A DNA stretch of 64,000 bases from positions 49,489,416 to 49,553,415 of the forward strand of contig JAVGWX010000002.1 in NCBI GenBank assembly GCA_036924085.1, written 5' to 3'. A program made the position numbers and the translations under genes. Positions within the stretch are counted from its first letter, which is position 1; each line of letters begins with the position of its first letter. Below the pieces are notes generated by a model. The model did no database searches, was not told the DNA's origin, and worked only from the letters and a program-made list of their open reading frames with translations. This DNA comes from Ariolimax columbianus (Eukaryota > Mollusca > Gastropoda > Stylommatophora > Arionidae). Below are positions 1 through 10,179 of this stretch, piece by piece.

Positions 1-175
1 ACACACGGGAAAGGCAGGACATAGGGTGCGGGCGGGTGGTGTGGTTACTGATACACAGGGGATAGGCAGGACATAGGGTGCAGGCTGGTGTTGTGGTTAA
101 TGATATACAAGAAGTAGGCAGGACATAGGGAGCAGGTGAGTGTTATGGTCACTGATACACAAGGGGTAGACATAT
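1..175. repeat. 52-bp minisatellite, about 3.4 units
   Basis: The motif GGCAGGACATAGGG recurs at 13, 65 and 117, giving a 52-bp period. The units differ by a few bases. The array begins at or before the left window edge, so its true size is unknown. Confidence 0.9.
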
Positions 176-1150
176 ACTCTCACCTTTTCTATTTTTCTAT
201 TTCTACCTTGATATCGTTACCTGTACCTCCTACTTTGTCTACATTGCTACCAAGATATACGAATGATTCCACATCTCGCAGAGTGTGTCTCCCAACACAA
301 TCTCATTGTAGTTAGTTTTAGTTATACTCATAGATTTTCTTCCTTTTTCTCTTTATTCTCAGTCCCAATGTCTGTAACTTCTCATCAAGTAAACGGTACT
401 TATTTGATTTCTTCTCATAATGGTTATGGAACAGAAGAGCCACGCCAACGATAATGCGCATATTTTAAAGTTATTTTGTCCATTGTATTTTGTTTGGTAT
501 GTTGATGTTGTCGTTATAATCAAGTCTATAATCATCAGAAAGTGAAGTGGCGAAAGAGACACATTTGTTCTTATATCAAGGGGTTAAAAATAACTGACCC
601 TCATGTAAAACTCTACATTTGATATCTTCCTCTGGCTTGTTAATTATGCTAATGAACATCAGGGGCACTTCATAGTGTACCACACTCGTTCAACTCAACT
701 GGCCATTCTGGACACTGAGACCATTTGTTATTGCAACGTTCAGCAGACTTATCACCCTTAGATATTTACCCGCCCCCCCCCCCCGCGCTCTTTTTTCCCC
801 TCCAAACATACTTGAAAACCTATTTCTCCGCAAAACAAAAACAGCATGTATTAATTGATTGACTTAACTTGATAGAATCACACCGATACAATATAAGTTA
901 TCATTATCTAAGCTTTTACCAAGTGTTGTTGTCATTCAGCCGGATATTTCCTCTCCGCTTTAAACCCGGCTCTATCAAGTCAATGCTAGTCTTGTCTTAT
1001 CTCTATCCCTAACAACATCCTGTAATGTCTAACTATAGACTTGGCTCCTGTTTCTTGTCTCCTGCAGCATATCTGACCTGTCATGCTCTGACAGCTTCAA
1101 TCTTGTCGGTTTCACTGTGGAATAAAAAAACTCTTATTTGTGCAATGAAA
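176..1150. other. Non-coding stretch, nothing recognised
   Basis: No protein family, RNA gene or transposon could be recognised on either strand. A poly-C run lies near 772-784. The short open frames have no family resemblance. Confidence 0.5.
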
Positions 1151-1179
1151 TGCCACCTCTGGTGTTTGCCTTCACTTTT

Positions 1180-1256
1180 TTATGACAAGGAATTATCTAC
1201 AATGGGATACGATCGTTGGTATTTGCCATCCATGTTTTCTAACATGGATTTTCTAC
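1180..1256 (+). repeat. Local repeat unit, left part, interrupted by LINE copy A
   Basis: The sequence around 1190-1266 (ACAAGGAAT, then TGGTATTTGCC and TTCTACAA) recurs in similar form at 1861-1965. The two blocks are pieces of a short tandem repeat of roughly 80 bp units that LINE copy A has split. Confidence 0.6.
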
Positions 1257-1266
1257 AAAGGGATAC

Positions 1267-1860
1267 TTCTTCTTCTTCTTCATCTTCGTACGATGTCAGA
1301 CGTCAACCTGCATTTTTTCGAAAAAGGTAGCGGTCATCCTGAGGCTGTCGACACTGCCTAGAGCTTGTCTAGTATTGCCACTGGTGATGGCCACATGAGC
1401 CTTCTCTGGTCCTCGTATTTCGGGAAGTTTTGCAGCAGATGTTCAGCGGTAATTTTTCCGGTACCACAACTGCATTCGTCAGTGCCACCTATCTTCAGTT
1501 TATTGAATAGGTGGTACCTCAGTCTGTTGTGGCCTGTGCGGAGTCTGAAGACGACCTGCTCTCTTCTGTTCAATTGGTAATAGGCATAATTTTTTGTGTA
1601 GCCAGTATGTTCTGTTTCCAATTTGGCCATGCATCTGGCTCTAATAAGCCTTTTGGACTCTTCGTAGGTCACACTAGAATCTGATTGTGGTAGTCTTGCA
1701 CCTTCTTTTGCCAGTCTGTCTGCCTCTTCGTTGCCTTGGATGTTACAATGGGATGGAACCCACTGTACCACTACTCTTTTTGGTGCGGTCTGCTGGCATA
1801 GTTAACAGAGTACTGCTCTTAAATCATTAACTTCAGTATTTTTCTGCCTTTTTAGTGCTC
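1267..1860 (-). mobile_element. LINE F1 copy A, 5'-truncated (RNase H 3' end)
   Basis: This is the 3' part of the GAA-tailed LINE, read on the minus strand. The protein remnant at 1771-1358 keeps the end of the RNase H domain (QWVPSHCNIQGNEEADRLAKEG) and the downstream cysteine cluster (CSCGTGKITAEHLL). The tail, seen on + as TTC repeats, starts at 1267. AAAGGGATAC (1257-1266) and AAAGGGAGAC (1861-1870) form a 10-bp target-site duplication with one mismatch, which fixes both ends. The copy is 594 bp and non-functional. Confidence 0.9.
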
Positions 1861-1975
1861 AAAGGGAGACGATCACTGGTGCTTGACATCCCTGTTTTCT
1901 AATAGGGATTTTCTACAATGGAATACAACTGTTGGTATTTGCCTACATTTGTTCATGACAAGGAATCGATCGAGA
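1861..1975 (+). repeat. Local repeat unit, right part
   Basis: This continues the short repeat split by LINE copy A. It resembles 1190-1265, including the GTTGGTATTTGCC and ATGACAAGGAAT words. Confidence 0.6.
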
Positions 1976-2785
1976 CACACTTACGTACAATAGATACTTA
2001 TTAGAGTCAGTCAATCAGTGTCGGCCAAAGGCAATTTAATACAAGCCTTCACCGATGTTCCGACTCCACTGTAAGAATTGCAGGCTCTCCAAAGAGCACC
2101 ACCCCAATAGTTAATGCGGCGAACTCTATGAGCAAATCGGGGTAAGGGGTAAGTCTTTCTGTCAAATCTGATCTGCTATCTCTACATCACTTTTTATCTG
2201 CTTCCTTGAACTTCACTTGCTATCATAGCTGTTGCTGAGCGCTAGTCACATGGTCCTGTCTACTACGTAGACAATTCGTATGCCAGCTTTGGTGGCTTGA
2301 CCACTTACACTTCGGAGCTCCATTTCTGAATTCTCTCTTTGTCTTTGTCTGGAAAAGGCACCCCTACCACTTTTCATTGGACATCTCGCCATTACAGTAT
2401 TGGTAGATTCGATTTAGCTGAAAAAAGAGGTCTCTCCTTACCATTCTAACTAAAAGTCTTGGACTAATTCACACCTTTGACAATCGAGGATCATATCTCC
2501 AGAATTTATATCAATGGTATTATCCTATGGATAATAAGAATCGATAATAAAATACAGTAATTCTGTCTGCTACCTAGCCAACTTTCTGTTGACCTGATTT
2601 CAGAAAATGGAAAGTTACATTTAGAAACAGGGCTGGATTTGTTCGAAATGACCTATGTATTTATCCTCTGCCTGAATCTTGTATTAGTCTTTGTTTTTCA
2701 CCAATCTCCTTGCGTCATACCAAGTTACGATTAGTTTTGAATGGCCCCTTGATTCGGGATCATGATTGGAGACATCCTTGTGGTC
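1976..2785. other. Non-coding stretch, nothing recognised
   Basis: No coding, RNA or repeat signal was recognised here on either strand. Confidence 0.45.
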
Positions 2786-2789
2786 CTGT

Positions 2790-2945
2790 CGAGATCCCTG
2801 CGGAATCCCTGACCCTGGGAACCGTAACCCTGTCACAATAATGTGGTCGTAACGTTCAAGTAACTCTCTGTCTACGCTGTCAAATACCTTTTCATACTCA
2901 ATGAATCTGATTTAAAGGGATGAGTTCCATTGCACACGTTTTTGT
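2790..2945 (-). pseudogene. LINE reverse transcriptase relic
   Basis: On the minus strand near 2915-2845 the frame reads RFIEYEKVFDSVDRELL. This matches the conserved reverse transcriptase block with the first catalytic Asp (usual form F-I-D-Y-x-K-A-F-D). The first Asp of that motif is replaced by Glu and no long frame surrounds it, so this is a decayed fragment of unknown LINE family. Confidence 0.5.
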
Positions 2946-2949
2946 TCAA

Positions 2950-3820
2950 CAATTTTTCTAAGAGGACCTAACTAGTCTTTATGGGGTCGTTTTATTGTTT
3001 ATATTCTTTTCTTATAAGTCTGCCGGTTCTTCATTTTAGCTGCATAACTATTGCAACTTGGGATAAGCAAAACATTAGTGACTCTGTTGAGCAGTTCATA
3101 CTCGAAAAAATTTTAAGAGAACTTTGGACCCCGGTCATTATGATATATAATATGACCCATTATACTTTTTTGAAAAAGCTGTTGCTATGTGTCAAACATT
3201 GTGTTTTATCATCGGTTTTCGGTATCTTTTTAAAGTAGGTCAACTTTAGAACCGGGGGTAGGGTGTTTATAATTAATTTTTAAATGTCAATAAGCTTGCA
3301 AAATAACATTATTTTATATGTAAACGATTCTATTAATGTCGAACTTAATAAAAATTAACAATTTGAAAAATCAATATTTTTCACCCAAACAAGAAATTTC
3401 CAAATCGCATGCCCCCTTAACTGTTTGCGGTATGCTCAGTCGCACCACTCACCCACCTTTGCGCCGACCGTGCCCATCAGACACACCTATGAGGACAAGT
3501 TCCATCTGTACCATTCCTGTATATCGATAATGAAAATATGTTTAGGTTTTCATAAAAGGTTTTCTTTCCATATAACCCTTCAGTAGTTACATTAACTTGT
3601 TATTGTGTCATGTTTACAGATACCCTGCATAGAATGACTGATCATCGTAGTATATGTACGCGTTAGCATTCACGTGCAAAGGAAACCAGTTGCAACACAG
3701 AAACTGTGGTTTGTTTCATCCTTCATCTGAAAATAAAACCAATAAAAAATTGAAACTGCTTGCAGTTCCCTGAATAGAAACACACTTAATACATTGAATC
3801 GGCTAGCAGGTTGTGGGACC
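2950..3820. other. Non-coding stretch, nothing recognised
   Basis: This is an AT-rich sequence with only short open frames that resemble no family I know. Confidence 0.45.
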
Positions 3821-3824
3821 AGAG

Positions 3825-4020
3825 TGCCTGCATCCTGAATTGCCTCCAGTCGTCTTAACTCATGTCTTGCCATTGATTCAAGGTAGTTCGGGACCAGAGA
3901 GTGAGGTTGGTGACCGGCGCAGCTTCTTTCTCACTATAATCCAAATGCAGCTCAAGTTACATCATCAAGACAAAACCGTCTAATGATGTCGCCATCATCT
4001 TTTGCGATGGGCAACTAACT
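3825..4020 (+). repeat. Dispersed repeat R2, copy 1
   Basis: It shares the word order CCAGTCGTC, CTTGCC, GAGTGAGGTTG, GGCGCAG, TTTCTCACT and TTGCGATGG with 9455-9715 and 46055-46325. The family is not recognised. It carries no evident protein or tRNA-like promoter. Confidence 0.65.
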
Positions 4021-4082
4021 TTTTAACTAGAAACATAAAGAATAGAAACAGCAAACACATTCACATCCTGAAAAATGGATAA

Positions 4083-4440
4083 AGATGCCGAACAGCGCAT
4101 AAGCTGTAGTGGTCAGCGACCCATAGCTGACTGCTAGCGTCAGAGCCAGCGAACCAGAGCTGCCAAGACCCTTCTACACCTCCACGCGGTGATCCTGGAT
4201 AACAGGCTACAGCAGGGCAGACTGGCTAAGGAGAAGGGATCGAAAAGGGAATGCTAACCCGGTACTCAAAAATTGCTTTGCTGAAGTCGGATGTGTTGGA
4301 CCGAAAGGTGCATATATCGCAGTCAAGCTGTAAATTACGACACAGCGCATTCCGTTCTCTGGACTACATTCTGCTACGTACGCCCTTTCCGGGTTTGGAA
4401 GCGGGAGATTGAGAACGAACGAAGCCAAGCTAAGCCACAT
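4083..4440 (+). repeat. Dispersed repeat R1, copy 1
   Basis: This roughly 350-bp repeat runs from GTGGTCAGCGACCCATAGC to GAACGAACGAAGCCAAGC and is closely matched at 57045-57400 (+) and 26915-26556 (-). On its minus strand it carries a short open frame (SPENGMRCVVIYSLTAI), kept in similar form in other copies. Its class is unknown. A SINE or LINE-derived fragment is possible. Confidence 0.8.
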
Positions 4441-4604
4441 CATGAAAATATAATTTAAACATTGAAACAACATGCAGTTTCGCAGAGTAGAAAAACAGTT
4501 TAAAATAGAAAGGGTACATTTTAAGCTCCTCTAAGTCTCCTCTAAGAAATACACCGCTCAAACCTAGAAATAAATTGAAGTTTAATATCATAGTATAGTC
4601 TTGT

Positions 4605-5338
4605 AGTAGCCCCTTTCAATCATGACTGACTATAGGATGATATGACTTGAAATGGTAAACAGAAACATATATACCTATCTTTGGTTGTCATTATCCTGTC
4701 GGCGATGTCTTTTCACTTCTGTGTGGTTCTCTTCACCAAGCGTGAGGTGCAACGGCTTTTCTTCACAAAGCGTGAGGTTGCCCTTCAGGGTACATTTCCA
4801 CTAGAATCGGTCTGCAGCTTTCATTTCCCAGGATGCCCCACTCATGTCCAGAGTCTTCATTTCCCGCTTACGCATATCCTTGACCCTAAACTGTGGTCAG
4901 TGGTCAGTCGACTGTTCTCTTGCTGTCTGCCAATTGTCCGTAGAGGATATCTTCAGGAATGCGACCATCTTCCATGAGACAAACATGACCATCACAGTCT
5001 TTGCTGCCTAAAGAGATTGTACATCTTTGAGAGACCGGTGCGAGAGTGCAACTCTGCATTCACCACTTTGTCCTTCCATGTAATTCGAAGAATGGATCAC
5101 AGGCCCCGTAGGTGGAATGTGTTAAGCCTTTGGTCTTTTTTTGGAAAAGGATGCCCACGTCTCGCTGCTGTACAGGAGTGCTACGACATATGCATTGTAC
5201 ACCATGGCCTTGGTATTAATTGTCAGTTTCTGGTTTTTCCAAAGACGTGTTGTGAGACGAGCAAATGTAGCAGCAGCTTTGTTAATGCGACTGCCTATTT
5301 CTGGGTCTAGACAAAACTTGTCGCTGATAAGGGTTCCT
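4605..5338 (-). mobile_element. LINE F2 copy 1, 3' part
   Basis: The minus-strand frame at 5333-5130 reads DPEIGSRINKAAATFARL, TTRLWKNQKL and ALLYSSETW. This is the C-terminal (thumb/connection) region of a common LINE reverse transcriptase. The 3' untranslated part at about 4605-4700 matches 7098-7200. The element is broken by F1 copy B at 5339 and resumes at 6061. Frameshifts are present and it is non-functional. Confidence 0.8.
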
Positions 5339-6060
5339 TTTTCTTCTTCTTCTTCTTCTTCTTCTTCTTCTTCTTCTTCTTCTTCTTCTTCTTCTTCTTC
5401 TTCTTCTTCTTCTCTTTTTCTTCCTCTTCTTCTTCTTCTTCTTCCTCCTCTTTTTACTTTGTCAGACGTCAACTTGAATTTGTTAGAAGAAAGCAGCGGT
5501 CATCCTGAGGTTGTCGACACTGCCATAGAGCTTGTCTAGTGTTGGCACTGGTGATGGCTACATGTGCTTTCTCTGGTCCTCGTATGTCGGGCAATTTTGC
5601 AGCAGATGTTCAGTGGTCATTTTCCCTGTACGACAGATGCTTTCATCAGTAGCACCTATCTTCAGTTTATTGAATAGACGGTACCTCAGTCTGTTGTGGC
5701 CTGTGCGGAGTCTGAAGAGCAATGCCTGCTCTCTTCTGTTTAACTGGTAATATGCATCTTTTTTGTGTGTAGCCAGTATGCTCTGTTTCCCATTTGACCA
5801 TGTATTTGGCCCTAATAAACCTTTTGGACTCTTCGTAGGTCACACTAGAATCTGGTTGTGGTAACCTTGCACCTTCTTTTCTCAGTCTGTCTGTCTCCTC
5901 GTTGCCTTGAATGTTACAGTGGGATGGAACCCACTGTACTACTACTCTTTTTGGTGTGGACTGCTGGCATAGTTGACAGATTACTGATCTTAAATCATTG
6001 TTCTGTATTTTTCTGGCTTTTTAGTGCTGTAACCACGGGCAGGGTATCTGTAAACAGGAC
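5339..6060 (-). mobile_element. LINE F1 copy B, 5'-truncated, with expanded GAA tail
   Basis: The element is read on minus. The tail appears on + as an almost pure TTC run (5341-5412, about 24 units) followed by imperfect units to about 5457. Next come the RNase H end and the cysteine cluster, homologous to copies A and C-H, up to about 6060. The reading frame is broken. No clear target-site duplication is seen. It lies inside LINE F2 copy 1 and F2 sequence appears to be missing at the junction. Confidence 0.85.
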
Positions 6061-6345
6061 AAGTCCCTATGGTGATTTCCCTAATCTTCGTTTTGGTATT
6101 GAGGTTTGCAAGGTTACACAGCATGTTATTCAACCTAATGTGAAGGCACATTCCTTCATTTGCGTTACCAAATGCATGCTTTAGTAATATGGCAAAGAAG
6201 ATTCGTACAGAACGCAGCTTGGCTTAACATCACCGCAAATACCAAATGGTTGTGATATGCTACCATCAGATTGGATTGTTCTTTGCATGCCATCATGGAA
6301 CGATATTATTTGTCGTATCAGTTGGATTGGGCAGCCTATTTGAGA
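6061..6345 (-). mobile_element. LINE F2 copy 1, internal part resuming after copy B
   Basis: The sequence on the other side of copy B matches F2 at about 7930-8030 and 9900-9990 (for example GTTTGCAAGGTTACACAG and TTACCAAATGCATGC). It is the reverse transcriptase region upstream of the FADD motif, now decayed. It ends about 70 bp before the exon at 6418, so it lies in that gene's intron. Confidence 0.65.
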
Positions 6346-6417
6346 GAGGATAACAACCACCGTAATGAGAAGTTCAATAACTAGAATCGCATTCTCAAAT
6401 CACAATTTGTATTTCAG

Positions 6418-6777
6418 GTAACACTCAGACTGGACATGTTCAAGGGGACGAATGCGAGTATGGTATTTGCAATATTTGCTGTGGACGATTCCGGGAACAA
6501 AGCCGAGATCTCCAACTTCGTCACTGTGGGATTCGGATACGTGCCTGACCTGAGCATGCTTGAATACCTTCATGAGTCCAACGATGACGGTGTCGTTGAC
6601 GCTAAAACGCCTACGAAACGTCAGATAGTTGTCATCGCTTGTATGGCAGGGACGTCTGCGGTGTTTTTGATTATGACAACAATTTCAACAACTATTATCC
6701 AAGTGGTTAGTTATATGAACAAAAGAAAGGCTTTACACGAAAGATTTCATTCGGACATAAAAATAGAAGCTGTTTAG
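6418..6777 (+). CDS. Probable CLCA-like protein, last exon (C-terminus)
   Basis: A polypyrimidine stretch and acceptor (ATTTCAG, 6411-6417) lead into an open frame starting VTLRLDMFKG and ending at TAG (6775-6777), 119 residues. The first part (FAIFAVDDSGNKAEISNFV) resembles the final beta-rich ectodomain of calcium-activated chloride channel regulators. CLCA proteins are secreted or membrane-anchored metalloproteases that modulate chloride channels. A hydrophobic segment (IVVIACMAGTSAVFLIMTTI) followed by NKRK fits a single C-terminal membrane anchor with a short cytoplasmic tail. The upstream exon ends in phase 0 and is not seen in the window. A possible polyadenylation signal AATAAA lies at 7044-7049. 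Other beta-sandwich receptors (fibronectin type III) are an alternative. The family call is moderate, the exon call stronger. Confidence 0.6.
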   Translation, partial: VTLRLDMFKGTNASMVFAIFAVDDSGNKAEISNFVTVGFGYVPDLSMLEYLHESNDDGVVDAKTPTKRQIVVIACMAGTSAVFLIMTTISTTIIQVVSYMNKRKALHERFHSDIKIEAV

Positions 6778-7043
6778 TGAGTGAACTTGTTAGTACGATG
6801 ATATCGCCATTTGTAAACAGACATAGTTTTTTCTTATCAAATCATGTCACAACTTCTTGTCCTTCAACTAGTTTTTATGCTTTTGTCTTTCTTCTTCTTC
6901 GTCTTTGCTTGGTCTGATACGATGCCATCTGTTTGCCTCACGTGTTGTATGATGTCATTGCGAAAAGCGGTTAGTGTCACTAGAAGATACAGCGAGAAAT
7001 AACATTTCCATAGAAAGACGAACATGACATTGATAGATAGAGA

Positions 7044-7049
7044 AATAAA
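7044..7049 (+). promoter_or_regulatory. Candidate polyadenylation signal of the CLCA-like gene
   Basis: A canonical AATAAA lies 267 nt after the stop codon at 6775-6777. It is positional evidence only. No transcript data can be seen. Confidence 0.35.
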
Positions 7050-7097
7050 TAGTTTGGACATGGCAAGAATTCCTCTGAATCTATCTGTAGCACTAGC

Positions 7098-8035
7098 CTA
7101 GTTAGTAGCCCACTTTCTGTCATGTCTGACTATAGATTGATGTGACCTTGGAGTAGCAACACTTTACTGAGTGTTTGGTTGTCCTTTTCCTTTCGATGTT
7201 GTCTCTTCACTGACCTGAGTTGCATCAGCTGATAGGTTGCATCTCTATTTGAATCATATGCAGCTATGTCTTACCAAGAGGTCAGATCCATATCGAAAGC
7301 ATTCATGTACCGCTTACATGCGTCTTTGAACCCCAGCTGTGGTCGGCCAGCCGTTCTTTTACCACACGCCCGCTACCCTTAGAGAATCTTTGGGAATACG
7401 ATCGTCTTCCATGAGATGAACATGACCAAGCCATCGCAGTCTTCATTGGCGAAAGAGGGTGTACAAACGTGGAAGACCGGTGCGAGAATGTACCTCCGCA
7501 TCTGTCACCTTGTCTCTCCGTGAGATGCCAAGGATGGATATCAGGTGCCGTTAGTGAAAGGTGTTGAGCCCATGCTCTTGTTTGGCATATGTTGTCCCCG
7601 TTTGGCTGCCATATAGAAGAGTACTCACGACACATACATTGCATACCATGACCTTGGGCTTGACTGTAAATTTAGCGTTTCCCAGGCACGTGTTGTGAGT
7701 CGAGAACATATGGTAGCAGCTCAGCCAATGAGATTGCCTTTTTCGGGGTCTAGGGAGAGCTTATCATTGACGAGGGACCCCAGGTAAGTGAACTGGTCCA
7801 CAGTTGTCATTTCTATGCAAGCTTATCGTGATGTCGAAATCTCTGTAGGCCTGGGAGAAGCGATCTATCAATTTCTGGAGTTCATCCTGACTATGAGTGA
7901 CAATTGCAGCGTCATCAGCAAATAAGTCTTGGAAAAGTAACTTCCCTGATGTTGGTTTTAGCTTTGAATCTTGCAAGATTAAACAGAGGGCTATCTGATT
8001 TAGTGTGAAGGCAAATCCCTTCAGACACCATAACC
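7098..8035 (-). mobile_element. LINE F2 copy 2, 3' half
   Basis: Read on minus, the frame at 7950-7800 gives LLFQDLFADDAAIVTHSQDEL. This is the catalytic F-A-D-D box of a reverse transcriptase, followed by RFSQAYRDFDITISL. Further on (about 7430-7310) is the usual C-terminal tail (GRPQLGFKDACKRYM) after several frameshifts. The 3' untranslated part starts near 7098 and matches copy 1. The element stops at about 8035, where LINE F3 begins with its own GAA tail. Confidence 0.8.
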
Positions 8036-8036
8036 T

Positions 8037-9430
8037 TCTTCTTCTTCTGCGTTCTTGTTTTTTTTTATCATGCTTAAACTTCAGTCCTATCTCCAAGATG
8101 AAGTCTCCAGTCCTTTCCAGATTAGAGCGGTGACCCCATAGTTTTTGTCTCAGTTCTGCTCCATATGGCCATGTCTGCCATCTTAGTTCTTCGTAGGCCG
8201 GGCAATCGTGAATTATGTGTTCTTGGGTCTGGACTCCCGTCCCACATGGACATTCATTTGATTGGGAGATTCTGAGCCGATATAGGTGGCCCAGCAGTAT
8301 GCTGTGGCCCGTTCTCATGCGAAAGATTGCAGTTTGCTGGTGTCTTTGTAGCTGGTGGATTTGGGTCTGGAGTGTTACTCTCTCCCATTTCTTTCTCCCA
8401 TTTTATGTTATACTGACTGCGAATGATGGTTTTAGCCTCCTTATATGGCGCTTTCTGGAAGTATTGTTCCTTTTTCACCTGCTTTGGATAGTGAATCGGT
8501 TTTTTCGTTTTCCGTCATCCCACAATGAGAGGGGAAGCCACTGAAGTGTGATCTTTGAGATCTTTTGTATGGTATTTAGCTCTGTTCTGATGTTATGTGT
8601 TATGTCCTCATTTGTTGTGCTCGATTCGAGTAGTGCTTTACAGTCTGTGAAGATCACTATCCTCGCGTGGGAGCTTCCAATTTGGTGCCAATTTTCAGTG
8701 CCTGGAGAAGTGCAATTGATTCTGCTCTCAGCTAGAGGAAGTTTTCCCTATTGGAAAGGTCTTATGGGTTATCTTTCTGTTATTTTGTCTCATAAAGATG
8801 CCTCCCCCACAGTTTTTGACCGTCCCTTCTTTAGGTCTCTGGGACAGCTATGTATTTGTTGTGATGTGTGAATGAAGTTAGTGTTTTTCAACCTTTTTTT
8901 TTACCTGGATTTTGGTGTTTGGCCTGTATGGGATGGTTTGGCCTGCATGGGATGGTTTGGCCTGCATGGGAGGGTTTGGCCAGCATGGGATGGTTTGGCC
9001 TGCGTCGTAACTTCTCGTTGTGCACAAGTTCCTTCTCTTCTCGTCTATTAGGCAGGGATATGAGTTTGGTGTGTTTTTCCGTTGCCTGGATTGGGGTACT
9101 TTTCAACCCTCCTGTGATTAATAGGAGACCTGCGTTTTATACTTTTGTTAGGCGGTCTGTATTTGTTTTGGATGCTGTGTCCCCGAGTGACAGGCCGTAT
9201 TCCAAAACTGGCCTGACCATACCTGTACAGACATTTTTGAGAATGCCACTGTTTGCTTCGCAGCTTGTGCCAGCCAAATTCTTCCTTAGGGAGAGTTTTC
9301 TTGTTGCTCTCTGTTCTGTGGTGTTCATGTGTGGCTTCTATGTGAGCCTTTTGTCTACCTTTACCCCAAGATATGTGCGGTTTTTTTTTCATATGTGATT
9401 TCCCTTTCCTGTAGTTTTAGTTAGATGCCT
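8037..9430 (-). mobile_element. LINE F3 (RNase H-bearing, GAA-tailed), 5'-truncated
   Basis: Read on minus, from 3' to 5': tail at 8037-8050 (TTC on +); cysteine cluster ECPCGTGVQTQEHIIHDCPAY at about 8253-8190; RNase H pieces IFTDCKALLES and LQWLP at about 8655-8540; and reverse transcriptase thumb (LAGTSCEANSGILK, VRPVLEYGLSLG) at about 9285-9165. The layout parallels F1 but the sequence differs, so F3 is a related family. A 19-bp tandem repeat interrupts it at 8919-9003. The frames are broken and it is not functional. Confidence 0.8.
8919..9003. repeat. 19-bp minisatellite inside LINE F3
   Basis: About 4.5 units of TTTGGCCTGCATGGGATGG with minor variants sit between the reverse transcriptase and RNase H parts of F3. 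Confidence 0.85.
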
Positions 9431-9454
9431 TCCCACCTTTCTACCCTGCGGGTT

Positions 9455-9715
9455 ACATGTTTACGGAAAGGCTTCGGTGGTAACCCTGAGGCAAAATCTG
9501 CATCCTATGCTATCTCCAGTCGTCTCGATAAATGTCTTGCCGCTGGCAAAAGGTAGCTTAGGCTCTGTGAGTGAGGTTGACAAAAGGCGCAGTTTCTTCC
9601 TCACTTTAATCCAAATCTCCGCGCAAGTCACCCATTTCAGCGGACACAGCAAGCGATACGACTGTCCACACGGCTGAACAAAGAGAGTGGTCTTCATCAC
9701 TTGTGATGGACAACT
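9455..9715 (+). repeat. Dispersed repeat R2, copy 2
   Basis: It is closely similar to 46055-46325 over about 260 bp, from GTTTACGG..AAAGGCTTCGG to TTCATCACTTGTGATGGAC, and more distantly similar to 3825-4020. There is no recognisable product. Confidence 0.8.
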
Positions 9716-9866
9716 ATCAGTTTTAGTTTGAACGTTTCTTCCCGGTTGAATAACGAGAAGCATATTACTACGGTCTTTGAGGTACTTATTTGGACTCCCC
9801 AGTCTGGCGCCCATTTTCCTATCATATTTACTGATCCCTGCATCCTATGTTCAGCAGTGAGTAGGT

Positions 9867-10176
9867 TTTCTGCAGAACACCATGCTAGAAGATCATCTTC
9901 ATACGCATTACCAAATGCCTGCTTCAGTAGCAGCAGAAAGAAAATTCAGAAAAGCGTTGGGGCCAGGACGGAGCCATGTTTAACATCACATTGAATACTG
10001 AATGACAGTTTCTTTCATCTCCTTATAAAATGACACTGTTAGCTGCAGCAGCTTGTTAGCCAGCTTTTTTTTTGAAGAATTATGAAGAGTCCAGCTGTGC
10101 TACGAAATCGAATGCTTTTGTCATGTCGACGAAAGCGACATAAAAATGCTTGTTCTGCTCGCGTGAGTTTTCGTGT
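9867..10176 (-). mobile_element. LINE F2, 5' half (probably the other half of copy 2)
   Basis: On minus the frame at about 10165-10100 reads SREQNKHFYVAFVDMTKAFD, the reverse transcriptase box with the first catalytic Asp. Later pieces near 9990-9880 contain APTLFS-like and QAFGNAYEDD-like sequence. In intact relatives that stretch is followed directly by the sequence found at about 8030 in copy 2. This suggests one element split by F3 and neighbours. It is decayed. Confidence 0.6.
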
Positions 10177-10179
10177 AGC

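Noticed and set aside
5141..5539. Poly-serine protein on +
   Set aside because: It is the TTC tract of a LINE tail read in frame, antisense to LINE relics.
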